From Haliclystus octoradiatus (taxonomy: Eukaryota > Cnidaria > Staurozoa > Stauromedusae > Haliclystidae), in NCBI GenBank assembly GCA_916610825.1, contig OU744453.1, positions 19,432,241 to 19,496,240 on the forward strand: a stretch of 64,000 nt of DNA. Reading direction: 5' to 3'. This document shows, piece by piece, positions 1 through 11,587 of the stretch (its first letter is position 1; each line of letters opens with the position of its first letter). The position numbers and the translations under genes are program-made. The notes under the pieces are model-generated. The model worked only from the letters and a program-made list of their open reading frames with translations. It searched no databases and was not told where the DNA came from.

Positions 1-185
1 CTTTTTTTGAAATTTGGCTAGCCTTCTTGAAACCTAATTGTCAGGTCTCCTGGTTTGTCGGATTCTCTGGTTTGCGGTTTAACCAATTCCATCCATTGGG
101 GACTCTAGGCCAGGTTGCAGGTAAACAGTATGTTTAATTATTTATTTAGTATGTTTACAATAAGCTACGTCTTCATTTGTTTTAG

Positions 186-3100
186 CTTGTCACCACTCGT
201 GTGAATCAACATGTTCAGGAAAAGGACCAGAAAGTTGTGATGACTGTGCAAGTGGTTGGAAAAAGACAGATGAAAAATGTGTTGGTAAGACCATTATTAT
301 ATAAAGAGTCCGATAAAAGTTTTTGCCTTCCAAAATCCTTAGACAATCCTTAAAACTATCTTTCATCCACTATTTCAACATATTCTACAAGGCAGGGAAA
401 TAATAAGTTTGTTGCATTCTTCATTGATGGTTTATTGTTCATGGTGTGAATGTGTATGATTTCTTTTTACTTTGTAAATTACAATATTTTGATTAGATAC
501 AGCCACATGAACTATAACCTCGATTGTGTGGATACTAAGGAATGAACAGCAGTTACATTTGTATACATCAAATTGAAATTACAATGATCATTTGTTTTAC
601 AATCAAATTTACATACAGATAAAATAGATGTTGTGAACCCCAGTCTCCCGCATGAACTGTCGGCGGCGCGCTCTACCATAGAACTGCTGGCCCACAAAAT
701 ACGGAAACACGGTCTGTTATCAAGCTAAATTGGAATTTCTATTTAATTGACTAGAAGGAGAAAGGTAGCCTTCCGCAATCTGGAATAGCAGGATTGCAAC
801 TTTCATCAATATTTACCTTTCTATTACTTCTGAGCTTCTCATAATCTCATTTCTGCGTAACCTTGCTATCTTTCAAAAGGGGATGCTTTTTGCTGAGCAA
901 CAATAATTAAATATTGATTTTGGTGTCATGTGTTTTTAAATGTGCATCATGTCACTCTCTGATAGTCTCCAGTTTAATTTTATATGAATAATTGATTATA
1001 TTAGATTTGTAAACATCACATCACAACAAGCATTACAATTACAATTCATTACATAGTTAAGTCATTAAATAAAATAAATAAATAAATAATTAATAAGGAT
1101 TACAATTTAGGATATAGCATTTCAAGGAAGAATTTTCTTTTACATTTCAGAACTTTAAAATAATTATTTCCTTCTCTCTCCTCTCTTTATTTCTCATTAC
1201 ATTATTATTTCTTATGTCATACATAATTACGTAGGCCAAGCGATGACTAATAATTTGAATGTTAACAAATTCAGCAACAAATTAAATAAACATACCTATA
1301 ACATGTGCGCACTGATTAATTATTATTAGAATGTGCACAAACTCTTTTCTCTCCTGGTTCATTGTTAATTATTATAATTTATTCTCAGATGTCGATGAAT
1401 GTGAGGAATCCCCTTGTGAAATTGGAAAGTATTGCTTGAACACTCAAGGATCACATAATTGCCTTGGTAATTATTCATTCTATTTTCATTGATTAAATGT
1501 TGAACAGTGATATTGCACAATATGTAGTGCTAACCCAAAGATTTAACAGGGTTCAAAGTAGAGATGTGCGTCTGATAGAATTTTCTGAAAATTGATGGTT
1601 TAGAACTATCTTTTGTGCGAATAATCCGATCCAGTATGTTCAATGTTCATTATAAATCCGTAAGAAAATTGAAAATCCTTGCCCTTGCCTTTCAAATGAT
1701 TTGAATGCAATTTTACTGTTATCGAAGGTGATTATAACTAATCTTGGCTAAATTGTTTCAAGAGTAAAGAATTCTGCAATATGCCAATTAAGTCCGATCT
1801 GAAACCTGAAAGTAAATCAGATCAGATCATGTTGGATTCGATCCGAATTTGCACACCTTTAGGATCAAAATAGTTTCATATTTATCTCAAAACGCTTTAA
1901 AAAGTTGTTCTGAACACAGCCCAACTAAATTTGTCTATTTCAAAATCATTATATATGCTACAGCTTAATTCTAAATCACTCTTGGCTAATCAGATTTCAG
2001 AAAATGTTTGATAATTTAATAATTTCATTTAATATATTTCAACTTTATAGGATGTGATGTTGCGTGTGAAGAAGGTTGTACTGGCAATGGGGCTGAGCTT
2101 TGTAAAAGTTGCAAATCAGGTTACACGTTTGAGGAGGGACGTGGCTGTGTTGGTAAGTACTGTATAACTATTTTAATCTGGCAATTTCTATGGGGGGTAG
2201 CATGCCAAAGAACATAAGGGCTTAAAATCTGTAATTCAATCCCTTGACTTTATGTGAACATCAAATGAATCCATCTTCTGGTGACATATGTAGCAAGCCA
2301 TGGGGAAGGGAATTATGAAAAGATGCTGCTTGACCATCACGGCAATCCAATCTGTCATGGATTTGATTGACAGTTCCATGAAAAAACGCTTCAAGCTTAT
2401 TGGGTTCTTAATAGATGATGATGATGAGATCTGAGTAATTAGCATATCTCTAACTTTCCAACTATTTGTTCATTTTTACAGACAATGACGAATGCACTGA
2501 AGAGGGTAGATGTGACCCAGGCTCTTATTGTTCCAACACAAAAGGATCATTTGAATGCAAAGGTAAGAAGATACTTAAATATTGTGATTGTCTCTTTGAG
2601 TTCAACCCTCAAATAAAATACATATGTTTCAGAGATATAACCTGTGCAATGAATCAAAAATTGTTTACTTTGAAACTGATATTCCACTAGTAGAATTTGG
2701 ATCTGAGTCCATCTTCAATTTTCTTGACAAAGTAGATTGACTCATAATGCTACCCCATCTCAACAATAGTGTTTTGACAATAACATTTATCAACATATCA
2801 AAATAAGGAATACAGTTGATTAACAACATTCTTCTCAAACAGGGTCCGGCAAAAGTGGGGATTCTGGGATCCTAGAAGGCTAGCTAGAGCAAATTCAGAA
2901 GAAAATTGATAATTTTCTGAATTATGGGCCAAACCTCAAAAAACATTCAGAAGAAAATGTACGATGTATGCATTGTTTAAGATTCCGGCTAAACCTTTTG
3001 TCGGACACTGTTCTCAAATCATAAGCTCCAAGCTCTATCTCAAAGTTTTGCTTGTGACAGAAAAAACATTCACTCCAATCTCTTTGAAGTAAGGAATAGA

Positions 3101-5670
3101 ATATAGCTGTTACTACAAATTATTCACAGTGTGTTTAATGTGTTGAATTGTAATTTTCTTCTTTTAGCTTGTGATGAATCATGTGAATTAGATTGTTCTG
3201 GACCTGATGCCTCGCATTGCAAAGCATGCAAAACTGGATATGAGATGATTGAAGGAGAAGGCTGTAAAGGTATGGACATTAAGCAATTGGTGCACAGTTT
3301 CCTATGAGCTATTGATATTTGGCAGACAAGAGGGCTCGTAAAGAGAAAACGAGAAGGTATCAGAAAATCACATGCCGTTCTTGAAAGGTATCAAAAATTA
3401 CGAACTGTGCCGGCGAGTGATCTTCTCCTTCAAGTTTTCTCCTAACTTGACTTAAGTGCGCCATAAATCTATAGCTCATAGGAAACTGTTCACCCATTAA
3501 TTTTATATAGTAACTAGCACACTGTTATGAACTTTTACATAACTTTCTTACTCGTAAGTTAATGTTAACTTCTTATCAAATTAGAAATTCTCAATTATGA
3601 TATCAAATTTGAACTGCAAGATTGATTGCGTTTTTGGAACCTGTTTTGTTCTTTGTTGCTTTGATGATTTTGCGGCAACTAAACCAATCAAATTGATCAA
3701 ATCAATTACATAATTATACAAAGGCAGTTATATATAGGTGTTTTTTATAATAGGTTCGATGTACAATGTACATGGCTTGTTTAATACAGTCACACTTGTT
3801 TAATATCCCCCCTCTGATGCAGATGAAAAGCGGGACATTTAGCAAGGTGGGATATTAGGCGATGTAGGATTATGAGAGTTTGTATGGAGAATGGAACTAG
3901 AAATCAGTTTTATGTGGGGATATTAAGAAAGGTGGGACATTAAAAGAGGGGATATTAACCAAGTTTGACTGTAGAGCAATGCAAACTTGTAAGTTGTACA
4001 TTGCAATTGTGACCTCTGTGAATAGGTCGCCATCATACAAGATTTAAATTAATGGTAGTGATTTATTAATATTTTACGTTGTTTATCTTTTCCAGATATT
4101 GATGACTGTGTTGTTGATAAAATTGTGTGCGAAGAAGGAAAATATTGCAAAAATCTCCCAGGTCGACACAGCTGTGAAGGTAAAAGATTAATCAGCTTTT
4201 AATGACCCAAAAATTGTTAACGTTTGCTAATAGATCCTTTAGGTTTCGTCATCATCATCAGTAGACAATTCAGTTCAGATCTGAAATAATTGACAAATGG
4301 CATCCAAAATAGTTCTGATTATGTAGGAATATTTTAGCCTACTGAACCAAAATTGGGATGTTTTAATAATATCTTCATTTGTTATCAAGTAAACCAAATT
4401 AATTGTAATTTCCTTACATTACATTGTTATTTAAGACAATTGAAATTCCCTTGAGATCCAATCCCATAGTCCAACAAAAGTGGGGAGGGATCCTTAACAT
4501 ATTTTAGAGGAAAATGTTGACATTTTCTTGGATTTTTAAACTTCAATAAGACTCTGTCCATTTCTAAATCAAACGTCCAATATCACCTTTAGTGTTTAGT
4601 TTACATGCATCTTATTTGTCTTTATCGGTAAGAAAAAGGAATTAAAGAACAATACAGTGTAGCCCGCTTAAGTGCAAGTAAGAATTGCCAACGATTTCAG
4701 TTGCCTTTATCCGGATTTGCACTTATCCGAAATTGCTTAGCAAACATTTGACCAGAAAATAGTTTATAGGTTTTCAGATTCAGGTTGCAGATAAGCGGGA
4801 ATTTCACTTATCCGAATTGCACTTAAGCGGGTGTTATATGTACTGATACAGTAGTTATAACTCACTTTACTCTTTTTCTCTCTTTCCAACATATTGTTTT
4901 CTCAACTTTGCCAACCATTAGCAGTAGACATTTGCTTAGTTAATGTCAAGGAATGTTGTTGTTCTTTATTTTATTCTTTATAATCTTTATTTCTATTTCT
5001 TGTTTGTTCCCTTTTATTAGACTGTGATCAATCCTGTTCGTCGTGTTTTGCTCCTGGTCCAGAAGGATGCTCAAAATGTTCCAATGGATTTGAAAAGAAA
5101 GAACAGAAATGTCAAGGTAAATTTAAAAAGCAGCTGTATTCATTATCCGAAATTGATTAACAAGGACTCAAAATCACCATCAAATAAACTATACAGTTTT
5201 CAAAGCCAGGTTCATGAACTATTCTTGAAGTGTTTTGCAAGTGTTTTGCTTCCAATGATGATATAATAAATCTATGAAAACATTTCTTATTTATTCCAGA
5301 CATTAACGAATGCAAAGAAGAACCGTGCCATTCAACTGAAACATGTATCAACTTGAAAGGAACCCATCGTTGCGATTGTAGATCTGGTTATTCGCGTAAA
5401 GATGGTCTTTGTACAAAGAACAAATCAGAAACAGGTAAAAACAAGAAATCAAAACGATCAACTACAACCAACACTAAAAATGACGATCAAGAGGCTATCG
5501 ATGAATATGAAAAAGGAAATTATTTAACAGAACATCAACTTAGATTAGGTTCACTAGCATACGCTGCAATCTTTCTTGTTATTTATTTACTTGTTAAATT
5601 TGGTTATTATTATGGAATTGCCGTAGTTATTGGACTGTACGGTATTGCATTATATAACTTTCGAAGTTAA
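186..5670 (+). CDS. CRELD: CRELD-like EGF/furin-repeat membrane protein, 3' part (5' end outside window)
   Basis: Eight exons are visible: 186-284, 1389-1466, 2051-2152, 2482-2562, 3168-3269, 4096-4179, 5021-5116 and 5300-5670 (stop TAA). All junctions use AG/GT and all introns are phase 1. Exons alternate between a furin-like cysteine module (pattern CxxxC..C..C..CxxCxxG) and a calcium-binding EGF module starting D-[VNI]-[DN]-[ED]-C. This gives four FU-EGF pairs, about 337 residues. The last exon carries the fourth EGF, a Lys/Ser/Asn-rich linker and a long hydrophobic C-terminus, AYAAIFLVIYLLVKF followed by YYYGIAVVIGLYGIALY, which can form one or two membrane segments as in CRELD1. Known family members are ER proteins with disulfide-isomerase-like roles. 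The signal peptide and N-terminal WE domain must lie upstream of base 1. The human proteins have two FU and two EGF modules, so this one looks expanded. An alternative is another EGF/FU membrane protein, but the module order and C-terminal membrane pair favour CRELD. Confidence 0.85.
610..705 (-). mobile_element. tRNA-like fragment (SINE head or tRNA pseudogene)
   Basis: The minus strand reads GGGCCAGCAGTTCTATGGTA then GAGCGCGCCG, and 35 bases later GGGGTTCACAACATC, which resemble boxes A and B. The arms do not form a full cloverleaf. Confidence 0.35.
2840..3010. mobile_element. hAT-like MITE, family D
   Basis: Terminal inverted repeats CAGGGTCCGGCAAAAG and CTTTTGTCGGACACTG bound 171 bp, flanked by a perfect 8-bp duplication TTCTCAAA (2832-2839 and 3011-3018). 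An 8-bp duplication and CAGGG ends are hAT hallmarks. Non-autonomous, in a CRELD intron. Confidence 0.85.
3787..3971. mobile_element. Tc1/mariner-type MITE, family B
   Basis: TA/CAGTCACACTTGTTTAATAT at the left and GATATTAACCAAGTTTGACTG/TA at the right. The interior is made of GCAAGGTGGGATATTA-like words. TA duplications and CAGT ends fit Tc1/mariner. In a CRELD intron. Confidence 0.8.
4655..4845. mobile_element. TIR MITE, family C
   Basis: CAGTGTAGCCCGCTTAAGTG at the left and GCACTTAAGCGGGTGTTATA ending ACTG at the right. The interior has repeated TTATCCGGATTTGCACTTAT words. 191 bp, preceded by TA. A decayed relative lies at about 6655-6740. Confidence 0.75.
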
Positions 5671-6383
5671 GTAACCAGTTTACATTTAGCCAATTTAACT
5701 AATTATTGCATTCTATCTATATATATATATATCCACATTAACATAAATACTTTAACTATTCATTTTGCTACGCTGTAGCACGTTAACTTTTAAACAATTA
5801 TCAAAACTCATCTTAAGAGAAAAATGCAAGTTCGTTCTGATGCAAAACAGTACATAAGTTCATGAACCGTTCATGAACTATTTTCCATAGGGTTTCATGT
5901 TTATGGGCATAAATTTAATCATTATTTTGCATCGTTTTGTTTTAAATGATGCATTGTAAATTATTTGTGTCGTCAAGTAACAACTCCGTAGTTTTTCATC
6001 TGCTAAGTGCTAGCATACAGGAATAATTGAACAACATTTCTAACAGCCTGACAATGCACACGCAATGTCCATCTGTTATTTTGGTTGAGGTCTTTGATGT
6101 TTATTTGTCGTTTTTAACTAATGAGTTTTGATAGTTGAAAACAAGATACAGTAATTAAAACTGCATAAACACTCGATATACACATTCTTTAAAGCTTCAA
6201 ATTTAATTAATCTATAATACTGACGACTTTTCAATAGTTTTAAGTAGCTATGTCCAAGACATTTGTATTGCTAATTATTTCAAATCAAAAACAAAAAGAA
6301 ATTAATTAGTGAAGTGTAAATACGAAATGTAAATTATGTTAAATTTTTAAAAGTATTATAAATTATTAAAAATATAAATGGGA

Positions 6384-6389
6384 AATAAA
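6384..6389 (+). terminator. Candidate poly(A) signal of the CRELD-like gene
   Basis: An AATAAA hexamer lies about 715 bases after the CRELD stop codon in AT-rich sequence. No other coding signal lies between. Another AATAAA occurs near 7105, so the true end is not fixed. Confidence 0.35.
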
Positions 6390-7339
6390 ATGAAAAATGT
6401 TTTTATGATTTACATTACAGTACTGTTGTATTTATAATGGAATGTAAATATCTGATAGATAACTAAGGAAGACGTATTTAAAAACGCTTTAGAAATTGAG
6501 AAATGCTTTGTAAAACTAAATTATAAATTAGAAGAGGACTCATAGGAGTTTTCATAACTACATAATGTATTCTCAGATACGCATGACCATGTCAATTATA
6601 CGCGTAGACTCATCAGGATCTATTGTTACATTGTAACCTGCTTTGATACAAATCAAAATTAAAATTGCCATTGATTTCCATTGCATTTATCCAGAATTGT
6701 ATTGCAATGAACAATATTGTCCGAATTAAGCAAGTTACAAACACTGAAATGTCAAAATATTTGATTTAAAGTATAATTTGCTTTCTGAGATTTTATTCAT
6801 AACAACGTTGTGATTCACAAAATGTTTGTTTTTTAATGTCAAATTTATTAATTAACTTTGATTTTCCATCTTGCAAGAGATACCTGTTGATAGTGACCAA
6901 TTTGTTCAATTGTGTTCTGGTATACACAAGTTTCATTTTACAAGACCCAATTTTTACTAATCTATTAACCGTTTCTTTTGGTTCTTTCTCCTTGATTAGA
7001 CGATGATGATGATGATGATGATGATGACGATGATGATCACGAACACGAAGAGTTATGATACATATAAAAACCACACTCTATATGCACTTCTTTTAATTTA
7101 AAACAAATAAAATGAAAGAGTTATCATAGCTCTTTGTATGGGCATCTAGTTGTATATTTTCAATTAATTTAATAATAATATTATTTTACATCACCTTTAT
7201 AAGGCAAATGTTCGATTGTTCTGATCATTGTTGTCATTGTCTCTATATGGTAACCAAAAACCCTGTTTATATCAGCCAGTCATTTGGCTCTGAACCTTGA
7301 CCGCTTTGGGCAGGGTTCCACACTTACCGCTTACTATGA

Positions 7340-7575
7340 CTATTCTAACAGTACAGCAGAGCAACCGAACCTTAGTTCTGATCGTATCTGGATGACTGTT
7401 GTTCAAATCCCTCGAACAGTCAATTCAGCCTGAGAGCTTCGAGCTTCGTTGGGGCGATGCTTAAAGAAATTTGCAGGAAAGGATCGATGAAGTGTCAGGA
7501 AGATGGGCCTTGGCACCTAATTGATGCTCCCTTTTTGGGGTTCTAGATGATGTCATGCCCATACTATGTTTGAAA
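7340..7575 (+). mobile_element. SINE with a related tRNA-like head
   Basis: CAGCAGAGCAACCGAACC and TTGTTCAAATCCCTCGAA match the head of the 61-kb SINE. The body after TCAATTCAGCCTGAGAGC differs, so this is another subfamily or a composite. Confidence 0.5.
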
Positions 7576-7733
7576 TTCGGTCCTCCGCTATAGCAACAAC
7601 TTCCATCTCATCTTAAACTAATGTTATAAATTACTTCATATTATTCTCTATGATACGACTACTTCATCTTTACTCAATTGTACAAAATTTTAAACATAAG
7701 GAATCTCGAAGTTTCATATTTTCAATGTGGCTC

Positions 7734-8446
7734 GAGCTAGATCTAGGTAGCATGGTAGTCAAATCTTTTGTAGCCATTTTGACATTTTTTATCTTGAATA
7801 TTTTTGGTGTGAAAATGATGCAGAATTCTTTGGTATGATCATATAAGTCAATCAGGAAAGAAAAAAACATTAAATATGTGACACCGGAACTAGTGCCAGG
7901 CTCTTTTCGTTCAAATAAAATTGATCATCTTAAAAAGGTTGGGTGTAAAATTGCTTTCCATAATTCCTAATTATTTTTCCTGATAATTGTACCTTGACAT
8001 ATTTGCTTGGATTCTACCGTGTGCTTTTTTTGATTGGTGAAGAAACAAAAAACTGTGGTGTTTTGAAGTTTCAAAAAGCAGTCACGCTCCAGCTGTTTTA
8101 GGAAGTTTCTAAACATCTGATTGAACAACTTTTTTGTATCGTCTCAAATCAAAAAAGCACACGGTAGAATCAAAGCAAATACGTCAAGGTACAATTATCA
8201 GCAAAAATAAATTAAGATTTATGCAAAGCAAATTTACACCCGATCTTTTTAAGAAGACCCATTTTATTTGAACGAAAAGAGCCTGGCACTAGTTGCGGTG
8301 TCACATTTTTGATGTTTTTTCTTTCCTGATTGACTTATATGATCATACCAAAGAATTCTGCATCATTTTCATACCAAAACTATTCAAGATAAAAATTTCA
8401 AAATGGCTACAAAATATTTGACTACCATGCTGATCTAGGTACCCTT
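7734..8446. repeat. Long inverted repeat (about 300-bp arms, 105-bp loop)
   Basis: The left arm (about 7734-8035) and right arm (about 8141-8446) are reverse complements with scattered mismatches. Outer ends read TAGATCTAGGTA on the left and GATCTAGGTA on the right strand. Matching landmarks along the arms are ACTAGTGCCAGGCTCTTTTCG, AATTCTTTGGTATGATCATA and GCACACGGTAGAATC. It looks like a foldback MITE. A small relative lies at 26931-26999. Confidence 0.8.
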
Positions 8447-8805
8447 TTGTGTTTCGATTATCCTAATTTAAAAAGTAAACGTTGAATTAAATTCACATGT
8501 AAGTTAATATTAGCATTAATGTGAACAGTTAAACTGAATTTTGGTCGTAGCAATATTTCTTTATGTTGAAAAACGATGTCAAATAAAATCGCACGCATCC
8601 ATTATTATTCATGGTAATAAAATGTAGAATTTCATGCTGAACGCGACAGTTTCAATTTTTAATCTGAAAGGCTCATCGTATAATGTTACGTTTATATATA
8701 TATTTATTAGTTTATTAGCAACTAATCGGTTTATTTGTTTGATGATTGCGTAAGCATGAAACTATTAGTAACAATTATGAATGTGTAGTCTTTGACTTCT
8801 TTATA

Positions 8806-8836
<31 letters not shown>

Positions 8837-8945
8837 TTGATTTAATATTTAATAAATTTATTTATTAAGAGCAAAACATCAATATAGTGCTCAATACCGG
8901 TAAGCAGAGCTGTATAGATATAAAATAAGAAAAGAGACGTTTTCT

Positions 8946-8985
8946 CCGTTACTCGAAGTTTCGCGCTGTAGCGCTCCTCAGACGG
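8946..8985 (-). ncRNA. Hammerhead ribozyme motif, complete core
   Basis: Read on the minus strand: helix I CCGT, core CTGAGGA, helix II GCGC-TACA-GCGC (four pairs), core GAAA, helix III ACT-TCG-AGT (three pairs including A15.1-U16.1), cleavage triplet GTA, then ACGG closing helix I against CCGT. Every invariant hammerhead position is met. The tiny helix III is typical of hammerheads in Penelope-like retroelements. The flanking block near 8890-8925 (GTGCTCAAT... CAGAGCTGTA) recurs beside the other copies. Confidence 0.8.
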
Positions 8986-9129
8986 TTTTATTCATATAAA
9001 AAACATTTCTAAATTCACCAAAGATATATACATGATAAAAGTTTACACGCCTATTGATTAAATTGCTGTTCTATTGTTATTTACTGCTATGTTAGTTTCC
9101 GTAGTAAATTATTATATGCTATTGTTTGT

Positions 9130-9340
9130 TTCCGTAGTAAATTATTATATGGTATTGTTCTATTTATGTTTTATCTAATTCCTTGAAATTTTTCAAATAA
9201 AATTTGTTTTCGTGCCTGCATTTAGAAACCAGCTCAGATCTTCTATTTAATAAGTTCTTGTTTTTGTAAAACGTTATAAAAAATTTCAAGGAATTAGATA
9301 AAACATAAATAGAACAATACCATATAATAATAACCTAATA
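9130..9340. repeat. Inverted repeat with 60-bp arms
   Basis: A block ending TTATCTAATTCCTTGAAATT (to about 9190) is repeated in inverse at about 9282-9337. Just left of it a 35-bp unit (TTTCCGTAGTAAATTATTAT) is tandemly duplicated (9095-9155). It lies 150-350 bases from the hammerhead at 8946 and may belong to the same element. Confidence 0.6.
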
Positions 9341-10671
9341 ATAATCGATTTAATAACCTAAGCTCGGGAGTTTTCAAACATGTAAGATAATATTTAAAAT
9401 ACGTACAGAGTATTTATGGTGATAGTAATAGTATAGAACTACAAATTTAATTTTATAGTAGCAAGCTAAGATTTTCTTAATTAAATAATAACATTTTGGT
9501 TAAAACAATATGTAAAATGAACAACCATTGATAATAATACCAGTCCTCAAAGGAGGTGTACGAAATTGACTCAAGTTGATTTCATTTACAATACAAATGC
9601 ATTAATTATATTGATACCTCCATGGTTATATTCCCAAAGGGACAACTTGTACATAGGTATTGAAATGTTGTTCAATGTCTATTTGTAAAAAATTACGGAG
9701 CTTCAGTTTGCTGAAGGTATCAGTTGACGTTGACGATGGTTGGGATCAAGCGTCTAATGAGAGTTGACTACGTGAGATTTTGATGAGAAGGTAATTAACC
9801 TTTGAAAATGTATAATATTTCCAACTGTTTAATCATTTACACTGTTTAGGCCTGTTTCTGAAATGTTTGCTACATCATATATATATATATATTAAATGTT
9901 GTAGGAATAGTCAAATTTGGTATAGTCGAATTGGATTTTATGGGTAAGTTTAATTTTCACAGGATTCAATTTAATAAAATCTGTTGGTTGAACCTTGAAT
10001 TGCTTCATAATTATTTCTCTGTCGTTTTTCAAGTTATAGTTATTTCAAGTTAACATGAGAGATCTGTTCGAATCATGGGTCGATCAATGGCTTTATCATA
10101 TACGGTGTTCCATTGGATTGATGGTTTGAAACTACGGCTATATGCAAGTAGGCCTATGCATTGTATAAAACAAGCAGGTAGCTTTGGAGGACTACTGTAT
10201 TTATTTTAATTATTTCAATTACATTCATCAATATTATTCTATAATTCTATCCTTATATTTATTTAGGGGAGGATATAGCAGACGATGTGAAGCACAAGCT
10301 AGCAACATAGTCACTAGTGACTATGCTCGCAATGAATTCTGAAATGTCGCAGTCACAGGTATTTTTTTGTTTTATTAGAAAATGTGGATTATTTCTAAAC
10401 AATTTTCTTACAGTGTTTATGAAAAGTAAAGGTTGAATTATGAATTTATAATTCGTTTTTCCACAGATGAAAAGGCTGAAATCCATAATTAATTCCGCTT
10501 TCATAAAAAAGATCGGTCGGTGCTCTGTAGTTGGATGGGTCGGTGGCATTTCGTACGAATTTGATTAACGAAGGTAATAATGCAATCTATCATGGCCACC
10601 GAGAGGGTGGGGTTAAGCGGGGTCATTGCCTAGCCAATTTTAGGGGCCCGCAAACATGTTTTAAATTCAAT

Positions 10672-10740
10672 GAACCATCTGAAGAGCGTCTTTATACGCG
10701 AAACTCAGAATGACGGAGTAAACTCAGGATCTTTGATCTA
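10672..10740 (+). ncRNA. Decayed hammerhead-bearing repeat end
   Basis: CTGAAGA, a helix II GCGT/ACGC and GAAAC are present in order, but helices I and III no longer pair cleanly, so it is probably inactive. The following GGAGTAAACTC and ATCTTTGATCT match the reverse complement of the copy near 30950, marking the same repeat subfamily. Confidence 0.5.
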
Positions 10741-11239
10741 CAATTTACATGGTGACTTCTGATTATGAATTTAGGTCTCGGTCGTGGATGTATTTTGCAA
10801 AAAATTCCATAGCGGAGCGAAAACATTTTTTCATGATTATATCTCAAAAAAACCTTTTAGAATAATTGCCATGTCATTCACGCTTTTTGGAATGTTTTTT
10901 ATTTTATAATTTTTCATCTTTTAGATGTGCTTCAGTTCAGTCTTGGATCGTATCGCTATCAAATTCAAAACCGATCAAAGGTAAGTCAATTAAAACAGTA
11001 TTGTTAAATTAATCGCTCTTCCAAAAACTAAGTTATTGAGAGAATTTCTCAAATTTCCATTTCCTATTCTTTTGTGAATGAATCGCGGTCTGTAACGCAG
11101 GCTATTTGCTACCATGCTCGGAAGGTTTGGAAGACATATACATTGTCACGTTTAGCAAATCTCACAATGGCATATTCTTGTTCCGCATTTGATGTCAGGG
11201 TCACGCAAACAAACAAGTTGTTTTGATAAAGGGTTCGGT

Positions 11240-11408
11240 GTTAACACCGGCCACACTATGCATTTTCTTACGTGACCACTATAGACAGGTGGCCTTTATA
11301 TACAGGTTTGATTTAATAGAAAATACAATTTTAGACATTGCAAGAGTGACCACTATAGACAGGTGGCCGCTGTATAGAGGTGACCGTTATAACAGGTTTC
11401 ACTGTATC
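11240..11408. mobile_element. TIR MITE, family A
   Basis: GTGACCACTATAGACAGGTG occurs twice and the right end reads GTTATAACAGGTTTCACTGTA. This is the inverse of the 12654 copy. The left end is poorly defined. Confidence 0.6.
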
Positions 11409-11534
11409 AAGATACGATATAAAAGGCTATATACATATATCTATTATTGTTGATCCAATCGTAGTGTTATGGTGCTCAATGTCAGTAAATGACAGAGCTG
11501 TAGATAAATAAATAGTCAATGACTACACATTTTT

Positions 11535-11577
11535 TCTGTTACTCAGAGTTTCACGCTTTATGCGATCTTCAGACAGT
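11535..11577 (-). ncRNA. Hammerhead ribozyme motif, complete core (minus-strand copy)
   Basis: The minus strand repeats the neighbouring plus-strand motif: CTGT, CTGAAGA, CGC/GCG helix II, GAAA, ACT-CTG-AGT, GTA, ACAG. The two copies face outward around a spacer of about ten bases (TGATCAGACAA), so each strand carries one ribozyme. Confidence 0.75.
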
Positions 11578-11587
11578 GATCAGACAA

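Noticed and set aside
60-121. Possible extra CRELD exon ending GCAG/GTAAAC at 120
   Set aside because: The frame is open and the phase would fit, but the translation has no cysteines and does not look like FU, EGF or WE sequence.
6793-7074. Open frame with a poly-His run
   Set aside because: The His run is a read of a GAT microsatellite. The rest has no coding character.
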